Position numbers and translations under genes: made by a program. The notes below the pieces were generated by a model. That model saw only the letters and a list, made by a program, of their open reading frames with translations. It was not told the DNA's origin and did not search any database. DNA of 59,742 nt from contig NZ_CP155080.2 in assembly GCF_039634365.2 (NCBI RefSeq), positions 1-59,742 of the forward strand. Direction: 5' to 3'. This stretch comes from Mucilaginibacter sp. PAMB04168 (GTDB lineage: Bacteria > Bacteroidota > Bacteroidia > Sphingobacteriales > Sphingobacteriaceae). Every line of letters begins with the position of its first letter. The first letter of the stretch is position 1. Positions 40,540 to 48,510 of this stretch are shown here, in pieces.

Positions 40540-41208
40540 TTACTTTAAATACTTGCGTTTACGAAGGATATCATTCATGATCTGTTCATCCATATTTATA
40601 TATCCTTGGAATGGATTAAGCGACCTTAAAACACCTCGCATTTGAGCATAATACATTGCCCTATACATGCCGTAAGTCAATGAGCGAAGGATTAACATTT
40701 CAGTCATTACCTTATGAATTAGCTTGGCTCGTTCTCCGGCATCCATTAGGTTTCCTTCACCGCCCTTTAAAGCGAACTGGCTAACTTCTAAAGCTAATTT
40801 TGTGGCTCTTGTATAGAAATAGTTGGCCTGATCTTGGGCGAAAACTAAAAGGACTGGGTTTTTTGCTGCAACGGCCATGCCTTTATTGATATCATCCGTC
40901 ATACCAATGGTTATTCTTGATATTTCCTGCACATCTGCGAGATTCGTTAGAATGGAAGAAACTTGCGAAAGCCCCCTGTAGATCTTCGCTTGCATATCAT
41001 TGACAATGCCTAATTGTCCAGTTACGGCTAACTGCCCTCTCTCCACCAGGGTTAGTTTTTCCTTGGTGACGTTTAACTGGGAATTAATCACGCTTGCGTG
41101 TGCAGCTTGTGCAGCGGAAGTAACAGGGTCGATGTACAAAGATTGGGCGTTGGCCTTTTGCATCAACATAATGCCTAAGCCAAACAACAATAAAAATCGT
41201 GTTTTCAT
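40540..41208 (-). CDS. Secreted helical transfer protein, paralogue 1
   Basis: A 222-aa protein with signal peptide 'MKTRFLLLFGLGIMLMQKANAQ', helical body and 'SLNPFQGYINMDEQIMNDILRKRKYLK' at the end, the best version of the shared tail. It lies 19 bp downstream of the VirB4-like gene. In related elements this slot holds the DUF4141/TraI-type periplasmic protein; the assignment is by position. Three tandem paralogues suggest a hetero-oligomeric pilus-tip or periplasmic assembly. Confidence 0.75.
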   Translation of the reverse strand: MKTRFLLLFGLGIMLMQKANAQSLYIDPVTSAAQAAHASVINSQLNVTKEKLTLVERGQLAVTGQLGIVNDMQAKIYRGLSQVSSILTNLADVQEISRITIGMTDDINKGMAVAAKNPVLLVFAQDQANYFYTRATKLALEVSQFALKGGEGNLMDAGERAKLIHKVMTEMLILRSLTYGMYRAMYYAQMRGVLRSLNPFQGYINMDEQIMNDILRKRKYLK

Positions 41209-41227
41209 AAGTAATGATTTGGGATGA

Positions 41228-44062
41228 TTAACTAACTAACTGTAGTATTTCGGCCTTGCCTTCTTCGTAGATTGGCCTACGCATACTGTTGACCTTATTG
41301 AAAAACTGGGGAAGTTTTAATCCTGATCGTTTAAGGTCTTTCACAAAATTGTCTATACCTGCCCTGTAGCTGCCGTAAAAGTTGCTATAGCATTCAACTG
41401 CGGTTTTCTCCGGCTTCTCGGTGGTATATATTAAATATTGCTCGAGAGCAACCTCAACACCGTAAACCTCGCCTGTGGCTCCCCTTCTGATATAAACCTC
41501 TTTAAATCGGCCTCTATTTTCGTGGTTGTCCAACTGGTTAATGGTAAGGATTTTCTTGCGCTCATGGGCGTTGATCGCTAACAGCTTGGCTATTTCATCA
41601 AAATTGTCTTTAAACTTCGACTGATCTAACAGCATGGTGGTATCGGAATTATTAATAATACTGTCTTTTACTACCGCATTACCTATGATATCGCCCAACT
41701 CCTGCGTAACCACTATTGCTTCGCCCCAAAACTTTCTAACTGTTTTGTACAGGTAAAGGATGTATCCGGCCATAAGTGGTGAAGCAATGGCCTTCCATGC
41801 TTCTTCAATGATTAGTGCCTTGCGCTGTTCGGTACGGAAACGCATTTTTTGGATGAAAACATCCATAATAATCAGCGTTACGATTGGAAATAATGTTTTA
41901 TGCTCCTTGATACTATCTATTTCAAATACCACAAAGGATTCAGTGAACATTGAATTATCGGCTTCCTCGTTTAAGATCGCTTGGAACTCGCCACCTTTAT
42001 AAAACTTTTTCAGAACAAAACGAAATTCGTCAATATCGAAGGGTATGCGTTCCTGCTCTTTTATCTCGGGAATTTTATACAAAGCAAATTCATAAAAAGA
42101 GTTGAAATTAAGTTCAACAACATTCTTCCTTTTAAATTCCTCCTTGTTTTTTATTCTCGCTTCTGTCAATTTGGTGATATACAGATCATCGGCCTGTGCA
42201 TCTTTAAGCCATTCAATGGTTCCTTGTAATTGCTCATCATAAAGCCTTTGATATTGCTGTTCATAATACGTAAGCTTTTCGTTTGAACTTCCTTCAAAGC
42301 TATTAGTGAGTGCTTGGGCTTCCGCTAACAAACCGTCCAGGTCTAATGATTTCTTTGCTTCTTCGGTATAGTCCAACTGGGCTGCCTCGGCTTCCGCTTC
42401 CTTTAAAATTTCCCTTTCTTCTTCCTCGGTAATATCGACGAAAAGGGGCTTCCCAAAAAAGTTACTGTAGTAGGATGAAATTGCCTGGGAAATTACGTCA
42501 CTTTCTACCTGATTGACCGTGCCATCGGCACCCTTCCACAATAAGCTAATGAGCGTTTTTAAAAAATCCTTTTTCTCAATATTGTACTCACTTTCACTGA
42601 TTGCAAAAGGGTTCATGGTAATGGGCTTTTCTTCCGAATAAGTAATGTACTTACCGCCATAATACGAGCAGAGCCCTGAATAAGAGTGCCCCGTATCAAC
42701 AATTACAACATCCATCAACCATTTAGGCTTATCCGATTTATTGTACATGCAATATTGTTCGATCAGGGCATTCATAAAAAAGGACTTTCCCGAACCACTG
42801 GGGCCAAGAACAAACTTGTTCCGGTTATTAATCCTATTGGTCTGCATTGGCAAATCTGCGGGGTCAATTGCTACAGGTATGCCCTGTCTATCAGTAAAGC
42901 GAATTTGAAAGCCACTCACTTCATCTTTACTTAGGGCTTCTTTAAAAAAAAAACAAAGGGCTGCATCTGCGGTGGTCAAAAACAAATCATAGTCCGCTAA
43001 CTCGACCGTGTTGCAGGGCATAGCCGTTCTGAAAAGTTCCATTTGGTTATAGGCATTTTTATTAGGTATAATGCTCTGCTGGAACAAAGAACTTTCTATG
43101 TAATTGCAGGTTTGCTGAATAGTCTCTAAAGGTGCACAAACCAAAATATTGAAGTGACAATAAACAAGCATTTGGTTCTCCCTGGCTACATCTACCAGTA
43201 AATTATCAATATCCTCAACGCACATCAAATTTGCAGGGTCGGGTATACCTGAATGCCTTTTTCTTTTTAACTCCAACTTACGCTGTGTCATGTTTTGGGC
43301 AGGTATATCTATGATCTGGTTGTAAATTATGGTTTGGTATAATGGTACGTTATATAAAAAGCCCATTGTATCAATGGGGAAACCTTTAAGGGTATCTTTA
43401 TCGTTCCGCTCGATGTGGGTGGAAACTTTCTCCGGCAGATCAATAGTATCAATATTGACAAGCGGAATACTGCGAACCGCTTTATCGCCCATTTGTATTT
43501 CTACATCTGTAGCACGCATATTATTGAGCGAAACGTTATTAGTACTAAAATTCATACTAAGTATGCGCTTCACGTAAAGGTCAATTTCATTTCGGGTTAG
43601 AATTTTGGGTGACAAGCTATTTCTTTTTAGCAGGTCTTCTAACTTGCCGATGTTTTGCTCAAAATCGTTATAGTTCTTTTTGTTATAGCTATAAAAAGAA
43701 CCTCGTTTTCCTTTTCGGGTAACTACCAAATAAGTAGTGAGGTCGGTATATTCTCTACCGTTGAAATGCTCGTCATACTTCTGCTGTAAGTATTCGGTGC
43801 TATCTGCTTTATTATAAATCTTCTTTGTTAAAACATCCTGCTTTTGGATTACGTACCCCTCGCCTAAAATCTTAGTGATGTTTACATACAATTGGTGCGA
43901 ACCATCATAGGCGCTCGGGTCTGCTGAATATTGCAGTACTGGATTATTAATTTGTATCACTACGCCATAATCCCCTTTTAAATTATAAATGGTTGGGTAT
44001 TTCCCACTTTCGTCTATCCCGAAATACGGTAGATTGAACTCTGTTTTACGTTTTTGTGCCAT
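41228..44062 (-). CDS. traG: TraG-like (VirB4-type) conjugation ATPase
   Basis: A 944-aa protein. N-terminal 'PYFGIDESGKYPTIYNLKGDYGVVIQINNP' and Walker A 'GPSGSGKS' at 420-427, with 'DVVIVDTGHSYSGLCSYYGGKYITYSEEKPITMNPFAI' just after, and Walker B 'KALIIEEAWKAIASPLMAGYILYLYKTVRKFWGEAIVVTQELGDI'. This is the standard Bacteroidota TraG, the largest ATPase of the mating system, matched to VirB4. A helical insertion of about 130 residues between the Walker motifs (residues about 540-670) is rich in Glu/Ala. It overlaps the traF-like gene by 17 bp. Confidence 0.93.
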   Translation of the reverse strand: MAQKRKTEFNLPYFGIDESGKYPTIYNLKGDYGVVIQINNPVLQYSADPSAYDGSHQLYVNITKILGEGYVIQKQDVLTKKIYNKADSTEYLQQKYDEHFNGREYTDLTTYLVVTRKGKRGSFYSYNKKNYNDFEQNIGKLEDLLKRNSLSPKILTRNEIDLYVKRILSMNFSTNNVSLNNMRATDVEIQMGDKAVRSIPLVNIDTIDLPEKVSTHIERNDKDTLKGFPIDTMGFLYNVPLYQTIIYNQIIDIPAQNMTQRKLELKRKRHSGIPDPANLMCVEDIDNLLVDVARENQMLVYCHFNILVCAPLETIQQTCNYIESSLFQQSIIPNKNAYNQMELFRTAMPCNTVELADYDLFLTTADAALCFFFKEALSKDEVSGFQIRFTDRQGIPVAIDPADLPMQTNRINNRNKFVLGPSGSGKSFFMNALIEQYCMYNKSDKPKWLMDVVIVDTGHSYSGLCSYYGGKYITYSEEKPITMNPFAISESEYNIEKKDFLKTLISLLWKGADGTVNQVESDVISQAISSYYSNFFGKPLFVDITEEEEREILKEAEAEAAQLDYTEEAKKSLDLDGLLAEAQALTNSFEGSSNEKLTYYEQQYQRLYDEQLQGTIEWLKDAQADDLYITKLTEARIKNKEEFKRKNVVELNFNSFYEFALYKIPEIKEQERIPFDIDEFRFVLKKFYKGGEFQAILNEEADNSMFTESFVVFEIDSIKEHKTLFPIVTLIIMDVFIQKMRFRTEQRKALIIEEAWKAIASPLMAGYILYLYKTVRKFWGEAIVVTQELGDIIGNAVVKDSIINNSDTTMLLDQSKFKDNFDEIAKLLAINAHERKKILTINQLDNHENRGRFKEVYIRRGATGEVYGVEVALEQYLIYTTEKPEKTAVECYSNFYGSYRAGIDNFVKDLKRSGLKLPQFFNKVNSMRRPIYEEGKAEILQLVS

Positions 44063-44345
44063 GTCTTAATTTTCTAAAATCAGTACCAAACCTGAATATG
44101 CCTGTATGCCTTGTTTTGAAGTGCAATCCTTTTTTCTGCTGTTGAGCCGTGAAAACCAGGCCACCTACAAAGCCACCTACACAAATGAGCCCTCCTAATG
44201 CCATGCTTGTTAAACTGCCGACAACTCCACCTGCAACTAAGCTTATGACAAGGGATGCTATGCCCCATCCGATGAATTTTCCTTGAAAACCACGATAAAT
44301 AAGGGGCTTTTGAAGCCCCCTATAAATGTTGAATTGCTTTGCCAT
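44046..44345 (-). CDS. TraF-like (VirB3-type) small membrane protein
   Basis: A 99-aa protein, start at 'MAKQFNIYRGLQKPLIYRGFQGKFIGWG' (44345), where ATG shares an A with the preceding TAA (TAATG). Two hydrophobic segments follow ('IASLVISLVAGGVVGSL' and 'LGGLICVGGFVGGLVF'), then a basic tail. TraF in Bacteroidota (DUF4133) has this size and the 'IYRGLQKPLIYRGFQGKFI' start. It corresponds to VirB3 and is normally next to the VirB4-like ATPase, as here. Confidence 0.85.
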   Translation of the reverse strand: MAKQFNIYRGLQKPLIYRGFQGKFIGWGIASLVISLVAGGVVGSLTSMALGGLICVGGFVGGLVFTAQQQKKGLHFKTRHTGIFRFGTDFRKLRHGTKT

Positions 44346-44659
44346 TATACACCAAAGAAAGCTTTGATAATAACGCCTACCAGTACTAAGAAAAGGCAAG
44401 AACCGCCCCATCCCATGATTTCTTTGTTGATATCTTGATCTCCGCTGTTCCATTTGATGTAAACACGAACACCACCGATAATACCAACAACCGCCCCGAT
44501 TGCAAGGCATAATGTAGCAACTGGGTCAACGTACTGGCGTAAAGAAGTATTGGCTGCATTGATACCAGTGATACCATCTTGCGCCATTGATTGACTTGCA
44601 GATACTGCGATTAAAGTTGCAACTGCGAACGCTTTTTTGAATTTGCTTGACATTTTCAT
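44345..44659 (-). CDS. traE: TraE-like (DUF4134, pilin-position) protein, copy 2
   Basis: A 104-aa protein with signal peptide cleaved near 'SMAQ', then two helices ('VATLCLAIGAVVGIIGGVRVYIKWNSG' and 'MGWGGSCLFLVLVGVIIKAFFGV'). 'GDQDINKEIMGWGGS' is the DUF4134 motif. This is the VirB2-like major subunit candidate. A second ATG (44653) is possible. A paralogue (44900-45223) lies upstream, and a CTATCA array separates the two. Stop overlaps traF start. Confidence 0.85.
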   Translation of the reverse strand: MKMSSKFKKAFAVATLIAVSASQSMAQDGITGINAANTSLRQYVDPVATLCLAIGAVVGIIGGVRVYIKWNSGDQDINKEIMGWGGSCLFLVLVGVIIKAFFGV

Positions 44660-44747
44660 AACAGATAAAAATTAATGGATAAAAAAATTTGATTAAAAAA
44701 CTATTGATTAAAAATTGCTGATTGGGAAGTTTACTGATAGGTTTTAC

Positions 44748-44895
44748 TATCAGTTTAGTTTAACCTGGTTCGCTGCAGAGAAGTGGAATGCTATCAAAAG
44801 CAGCTGAGGATCTTCGAGCCGGTTTAAAAAAATGCTATCATTTAACTGGTGGCGCTTCCCTGATCTGCGGATGCTCCGACCTAACTATGATAGCA
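44748..44895 (+). repeat. 44-bp-period CTATCA array inside the transfer operon
   Basis: Cores at 44748, 44791 (43 bp) and 44835 (44 bp). The units are the CCTGGTTCGCTGCAG, CAGCTGAGGATCTTCGAG and terminal GATCTGCGGATGC blocks, in the same order as at 18049. The terminal unit closes with TGATAGCA (44888-44895), 4 bp from the stop of the upstream traE copy. On the minus strand TGCTATCA...TGATAGCA plus T7 looks like a terminator between the two traE genes. Confidence 0.9.
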
Positions 44896-44899
44896 AACA

Positions 44900-45223
44900 T
44901 TACACACCATACATGGCACCGATAATTACTGCGATTAGTTGAAGAAATATAAAAGCCCCTAACCAACCCATTACCTGTGCATCAATATGATGCTTGCCTG
45001 ATTGCCAATTGTTATAAATTCTTAGCCCACCGACCAAACCGAAAATAGCGCCCAGTATAGATGCAGTATAGGTCAAAGCATGGTATTGATTTTTGACCAT
45101 TCGTGTTGCATCCCCAAATTCCTGAATGCCGGGTGCTTGTCCGAAGGATGGCGAAATAAGGCAATAAAAAAGGGCTGTCAATGTAGCAGCCCTGATATAA
45201 TGTATCTTCTTGTAGTTTTTCAT
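44900..45223 (-). CDS. TraE-like (DUF4134, pilin-position) protein, copy 1
   Basis: A 107-aa protein with signal peptide cleaved after 'SFGQ', then two helices ('LTYTASILGAIFGLVGGLRIYNNWQSG' and 'MGWLGAFIFLQLIAVIIGAMYGV'), sharing 'SGKHHIDAQVMGWLGAF' with the other copy. The two copies differ enough to have separate roles. The signal-peptide codons contain a terminator-like hairpin (45166-45193). The gene follows the 126-aa gene by 1 bp. Confidence 0.85.
   Translation of the reverse strand: MKNYKKIHYIRAATLTALFYCLISPSFGQAPGIQEFGDATRMVKNQYHALTYTASILGAIFGLVGGLRIYNNWQSGKHHIDAQVMGWLGAFIFLQLIAVIIGAMYGV
45166..45193 (-). other. Terminator-like hairpin inside the traE copy 1 signal-peptide codons
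   Basis: On the minus strand AGGGCTG (45187-45193 side) pairs with CAGCCCT (45171-45177 side), followed by TTTTTTA. It lies about 15 codons into the gene. Coding constraint explains some but not the full palindrome. If real, it would attenuate the transfer operon unless ribosomes cover it. Confidence 0.4.
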
Positions 45224-45224
45224 A

Positions 45225-45605
45225 TTAAAAGACGATTGAACGTTTATAATCTATCGTGTTGTTTTGCGCAAGTTTTATAACCTCTGACATTTGGGTAATG
45301 CCGCCTGTTGAGGTATTGATGTTATGGGAAATTATATTAAGTTCCTCGGTGTCCTCGTCCTCCCGTTCCCAAACCGCATTTTGGCTATCTTCTTCATATT
45401 CGTCAAGAACGGTCACCGGAACCACCACCCTTTCTTCTTCATGCTCTACAGGCGTGGTTTGGACTTCCTCACTAAATGTTAAAACATCCCCTCCGCTTGT
45501 TGCAGCACTTACGTTTTTGCTTTTCAAACTATCCATGATGATGTTGAATAAATAGTAAACCACATAGGCAACTATCAGCACTATTGTAAATTTTGACCAA
45601 CTCAT
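45225..45605 (-). CDS. Single-pass membrane protein of the transfer operon, 126 aa
   Basis: One N-terminal helix ('FTIVLIVAYVVYYLFNIIMDSL') then an acidic cytoplasmic tail ('VEHEEERVVVPVTVLDEYEEDSQNAVWEREDEDTEELNIISH'). Place and shape match the small TraC/TraD genes of conjugative transposons, but similarity is not recognisable. It sits 1 bp from traE copy 1 and 2 bp from the gene upstream. Confidence 0.65.
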   Translation of the reverse strand: MSWSKFTIVLIVAYVVYYLFNIIMDSLKSKNVSAATSGGDVLTFSEEVQTTPVEHEEERVVVPVTVLDEYEEDSQNAVWEREDEDTEELNIISHNINTSTGGITQMSEVIKLAQNNTIDYKRSIVF

Positions 45606-45607
45606 AA

Positions 45608-46033
45608 TTATATCTCTTTAAGTGAATTTTTAAGTGAATTTTTCATTAGCGTTTTGATATCAGGATTCGTTTCAAAGAAACGTTCTACCAAAAAATTGAC
45701 GAACTGAACAACGTTGATTTTCAAAGCTGGTTGAAGCATATTCAAGACGGGCATGTGCTTGTCGTCAAACCTGATCAACATTTTTGTTTGCCCTGACACC
45801 TTTACAGAAGTGATCTGCTGTATGAGTTCTGCTAAATCCTGTCCATCAGTCAAAATAACTGGTGGCGGTTTAACGCTTATTGGTGGTGCAATGGTCGATG
45901 CCTCACCGTCGAACGGTTTTACAGTTTGGGGTTCTGGTTGTATGGTTGTGGCTTCCGTTCCTCCATTCAAAATTACCTGCTCCCTCTCTTTACGAACACG
46001 TTCGGTAATTGCCTTTATACTTTCTCTTTCCAT
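45608..46033 (-). CDS. TraB-position protein, 141 aa
   Basis: A charged N-terminal helix ('MERESIKAITERVRKEREQVILNGG'), a Pro/Thr-rich linker, and a C-terminal domain 'LIRFDDKHMPVLNMLQPALKINVVQFVNFLVERFFETNPDIKTLMKNSLK' that looks like a ribbon-helix-helix or DUF3408-type domain. In related elements TraB follows the ParA-like TraA, as here. The overlap with the ParA-like gene is 19 bp. Likely a DNA-binding partner for that ATPase. Confidence 0.65.
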   Translation of the reverse strand: MERESIKAITERVRKEREQVILNGGTEATTIQPEPQTVKPFDGEASTIAPPISVKPPPVILTDGQDLAELIQQITSVKVSGQTKMLIRFDDKHMPVLNMLQPALKINVVQFVNFLVERFFETNPDIKTLMKNSLKNSLKEI

Positions 46034-46665
46034 GACCCAGTATATTTATGTATGAACTCATTGAATATTAAATCGAATACCGGGGAAACTGCCTGTATGA
46101 TACTGGGCGGTGTCTCAAAGGTGGTTATCCTTTGAAAGTCTATCCTTTCGGGAAGTGGCCGTGTGACCGCCCCAAAATTTAAAAGCACCTTGTTGACGCT
46201 CTCGAGCGTTTCGTACTTAACATTCGTTTTGATGCGGTTGGGTACAAAAACAATGTTTGCCTTTTCATTCAGTGTACGTACCACTTCTGAAAAGTCGATG
46301 GTCGCACTTACCGAAAACTCATCATAAGCGAAAGGGCAGATAATTAAATCAATACCCTTAAATATGGGTATAAGGCTATCGTTTTCGATGTTGCCCGCTA
46401 CATCCAATATTGTAATCAGTCCTTCCTTTTCTCTGACTATTTCATTAATGGTACTGAACTGTTCCATCTCGGCAGCTTCTACTTCATATAGAGGCTTATT
46501 CTCCAATACCTGGGCAGCTTGGACTTTATTATAAATAGACCGTTGGTTGTCCATATCAAATATAACAACCTCTTTATTCTGTACTAATGAAAGGTAGTTT
46601 GCGAATAAAACGGCAAGGGTAGATTTACCAACACCCCCCTTTTGATTTGCGAATAGTATAATCAT
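46015..46665 (-). CDS. ParA/MinD-like ATPase of the transfer operon (TraA)
   Basis: A 216-aa ATPase with deviant Walker A 'KGGVGKST' (9-16), 'FDMDNQRS' and 'LDVAGN' for Walker B region. In Bacteroidota conjugation operons this is TraA, thought to position the transfer machinery or DNA. It is a different lineage from the plasmid partition ParA at 52250. It starts 11 bp after the relaxase stop and overlaps the TraB-position gene. Confidence 0.85.
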   Translation of the reverse strand: MIILFANQKGGVGKSTLAVLFANYLSLVQNKEVVIFDMDNQRSIYNKVQAAQVLENKPLYEVEAAEMEQFSTINEIVREKEGLITILDVAGNIENDSLIPIFKGIDLIICPFAYDEFSVSATIDFSEVVRTLNEKANIVFVPNRIKTNVKYETLESVNKVLLNFGAVTRPLPERIDFQRITTFETPPSIIQAVSPVFDLIFNEFIHKYTGSWKEKV

Positions 46666-46676
46666 ATGCTTGTGAT

Positions 46677-48509
46677 TTATCTTGTGTTTACTCGTGATTT
46701 TCTAACCCTGCGCCTGTTCCTTCCGTTGATCTGTTCATCATCGATATCATCGGCAATGCTTAGTTCAAAATTTTGGATAGCATCAAATAACGCTGTTTCC
46801 TCGTGACTGCTCATGACTGGTTGAGAAACGGAACCTTCGGAAGTATTGCCTTGATAGGAGTTTGAATTTGACCGCTCGTCCGGTTCTGAAATCTCCCAGT
46901 CGTTGCGCTTGACTACCTTATCTTCATAATGGATGGTATTACCCTGGGCATCTTTAACGGGAATTTGTATTTGCACCTCATTAAATCCTTTATAATTAAG
47001 CTGAATTATATCGCCAACTTGATACCCTGATTCGGCCACCGCTCTTTCAAGATCTATACCCCAAACCATTTTAAAGGTTCCATCGGGCTTCAATAGTTCA
47101 ATGAAGTAGCTTGGCTTACCTTCTTTATCAAACTGGTAATTAGCTGCACCATGATTTTTAAGTAAGCCTTTAAGTGAATAGGCTTTGCTGTTGTCGGTGT
47201 TGAGTATGACCTCTTTTTCTTTTTGCGGTAATTTCAGACCTGAACGCCTTGCCATTAAAGCGTAATCAGAAGGGCTTAACACCCGTTTTGCATCAATCAT
47301 AATATTGCTGCTTTTGTCCAACACGAATAAGCCCTTAGTATCTGTAAGCAATTCGATCTTGTGACGGCTTAAGCCCTCACTTACTGAATTGAACTCGTGC
47401 AGGGCCGACTTAAGAACTACATTTATCAATGCCAGTTTTTCTTTGGAGATGGCAGCAAATGAAACCCTGCCCAACCGCTCACCAAATATTTTTGCGGACG
47501 CTTCCTTTTCCGTAAATCCGTCAACGGTTAGTTGTATTTGCGCTGTATCCTGAATTTTTCGACCTTTAAAGGAGCTGTTATCAATAAACTCTTTAATGAG
47601 CATGATTTCGCCGCCTTTGTAAATGGCTTTATGTGAATGGTCTATAATGCTATAGCCATAGGGCGGTAATCCTTTTTTTCCGTGGTAGACTATATCCAAC
47701 CCGAATTTTTCTTTTAGCACCTTTGCTAAATCGGAAGTGTAGCCAATAGGCTTTTTTACATCGTTATATTTTGATGGTTCATAAACCACCCTTACCGAAG
47801 GGTCGGTACGGCCATTGTATTTGTTGATGATGCTTTTTAATTGAAGTATCCTGCTGTTATCTTTTTTACTATCAGCAATCAGGGCATTCACCTTATTAAT
47901 AGGAATTACCTGCTGAACATCGTCGTACTTGCGCAAGGTCATATCCCTATCGTTGTAAGAAACGGAATAACCTTGTTGCTCGAAAAGAAGCTTAAACTGC
48001 GCAACGGTCGAAATACTATAATCGAAAGAATTTTTGACCTGTTGTATGGTTGAATAACTGATATCGTTGTTAACGATCTTTTGAATAGCTGACATTGCTC
48101 GCTTATGCTCAAATGAGTCGTTAATCTTTTTACCCTCTGAATTTATCCGGCTGCTTACAATATGAACATGGTTGTTAGCCGTATCGTTATGAAAAACTAC
48201 CATATAGGGATTATCACCGTACCCCATTTCTTTCATAAAGGCATCGGCCATATCTGTTAATTGGTGTTTATTGTACTCCCTCCCCTCTCCTGATAATATC
48301 AGATGCAACTGTTTATCTTGGACTATAGAGTTAGTGTTTGAATGGGCACGGAGAAAATTTTTATATTCTTCCGGCATGACGTTCGGGATGTTTTGCAGGT
48401 AGCCGAAATTTTCTGTTTTCATCAGCTCCCCTTTGTCCTTCTCCATCTTGTTTGTGTTGTAGCTAACACCATTAAAGGAACTGTTGCTATTGAGTATTTT
48501 TACTACCAT
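46677..48509 (-). CDS. Relaxase / mobilisation nuclease
   Basis: A 610-aa protein. Motif I Tyr at 'GVSYNTNKM' (Tyr17), motif III His cluster 'VVFHNDTANNHVHIVSSRIN' (His107, His114, His116), as in relaxases of the PF03432 group. A C-terminal module 'WGIDLERAVAESGYQVGDIIQLNYKGFNEVQIQIPVKDAQGN' matches DUF3945-like domains found in two other genes of the plasmid. It nicks oriT and pilots the strand into the recipient. MobC is immediately upstream, and a candidate oriT lies 500 bp upstream (49015-49064). An iteron-like 19-mer occurs in its coding sequence (48006-48024). Confidence 0.9.
   Translation of the reverse strand: MVVKILNSNSSFNGVSYNTNKMEKDKGELMKTENFGYLQNIPNVMPEEYKNFLRAHSNTNSIVQDKQLHLILSGEGREYNKHQLTDMADAFMKEMGYGDNPYMVVFHNDTANNHVHIVSSRINSEGKKINDSFEHKRAMSAIQKIVNNDISYSTIQQVKNSFDYSISTVAQFKLLFEQQGYSVSYNDRDMTLRKYDDVQQVIPINKVNALIADSKKDNSRILQLKSIINKYNGRTDPSVRVVYEPSKYNDVKKPIGYTSDLAKVLKEKFGLDIVYHGKKGLPPYGYSIIDHSHKAIYKGGEIMLIKEFIDNSSFKGRKIQDTAQIQLTVDGFTEKEASAKIFGERLGRVSFAAISKEKLALINVVLKSALHEFNSVSEGLSRHKIELLTDTKGLFVLDKSSNIMIDAKRVLSPSDYALMARRSGLKLPQKEKEVILNTDNSKAYSLKGLLKNHGAANYQFDKEGKPSYFIELLKPDGTFKMVWGIDLERAVAESGYQVGDIIQLNYKGFNEVQIQIPVKDAQGNTIHYEDKVVKRNDWEISEPDERSNSNSYQGNTSEGSVSQPVMSSHEETALFDAIQNFELSIADDIDDEQINGRNRRRVRKSRVNTR
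48006..48024 (+). repeat. Iteron-like sequence inside the relaxase gene
   Basis: GGTCGAAATACTATAATCG matches the origin iteron in 18 of 19 positions, within coding DNA, oriented like the origin copies. Confidence 0.65.
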
Positions 48510-48510
48510 A

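Noticed and set aside
44282..44330. Palindrome GGGGCTT...AAGCCCC as terminator
   Set aside because: It lies inside the traF-like coding start and has no T-run; it is explained by the repeated codons of IYRG and LQKP/FQGK.
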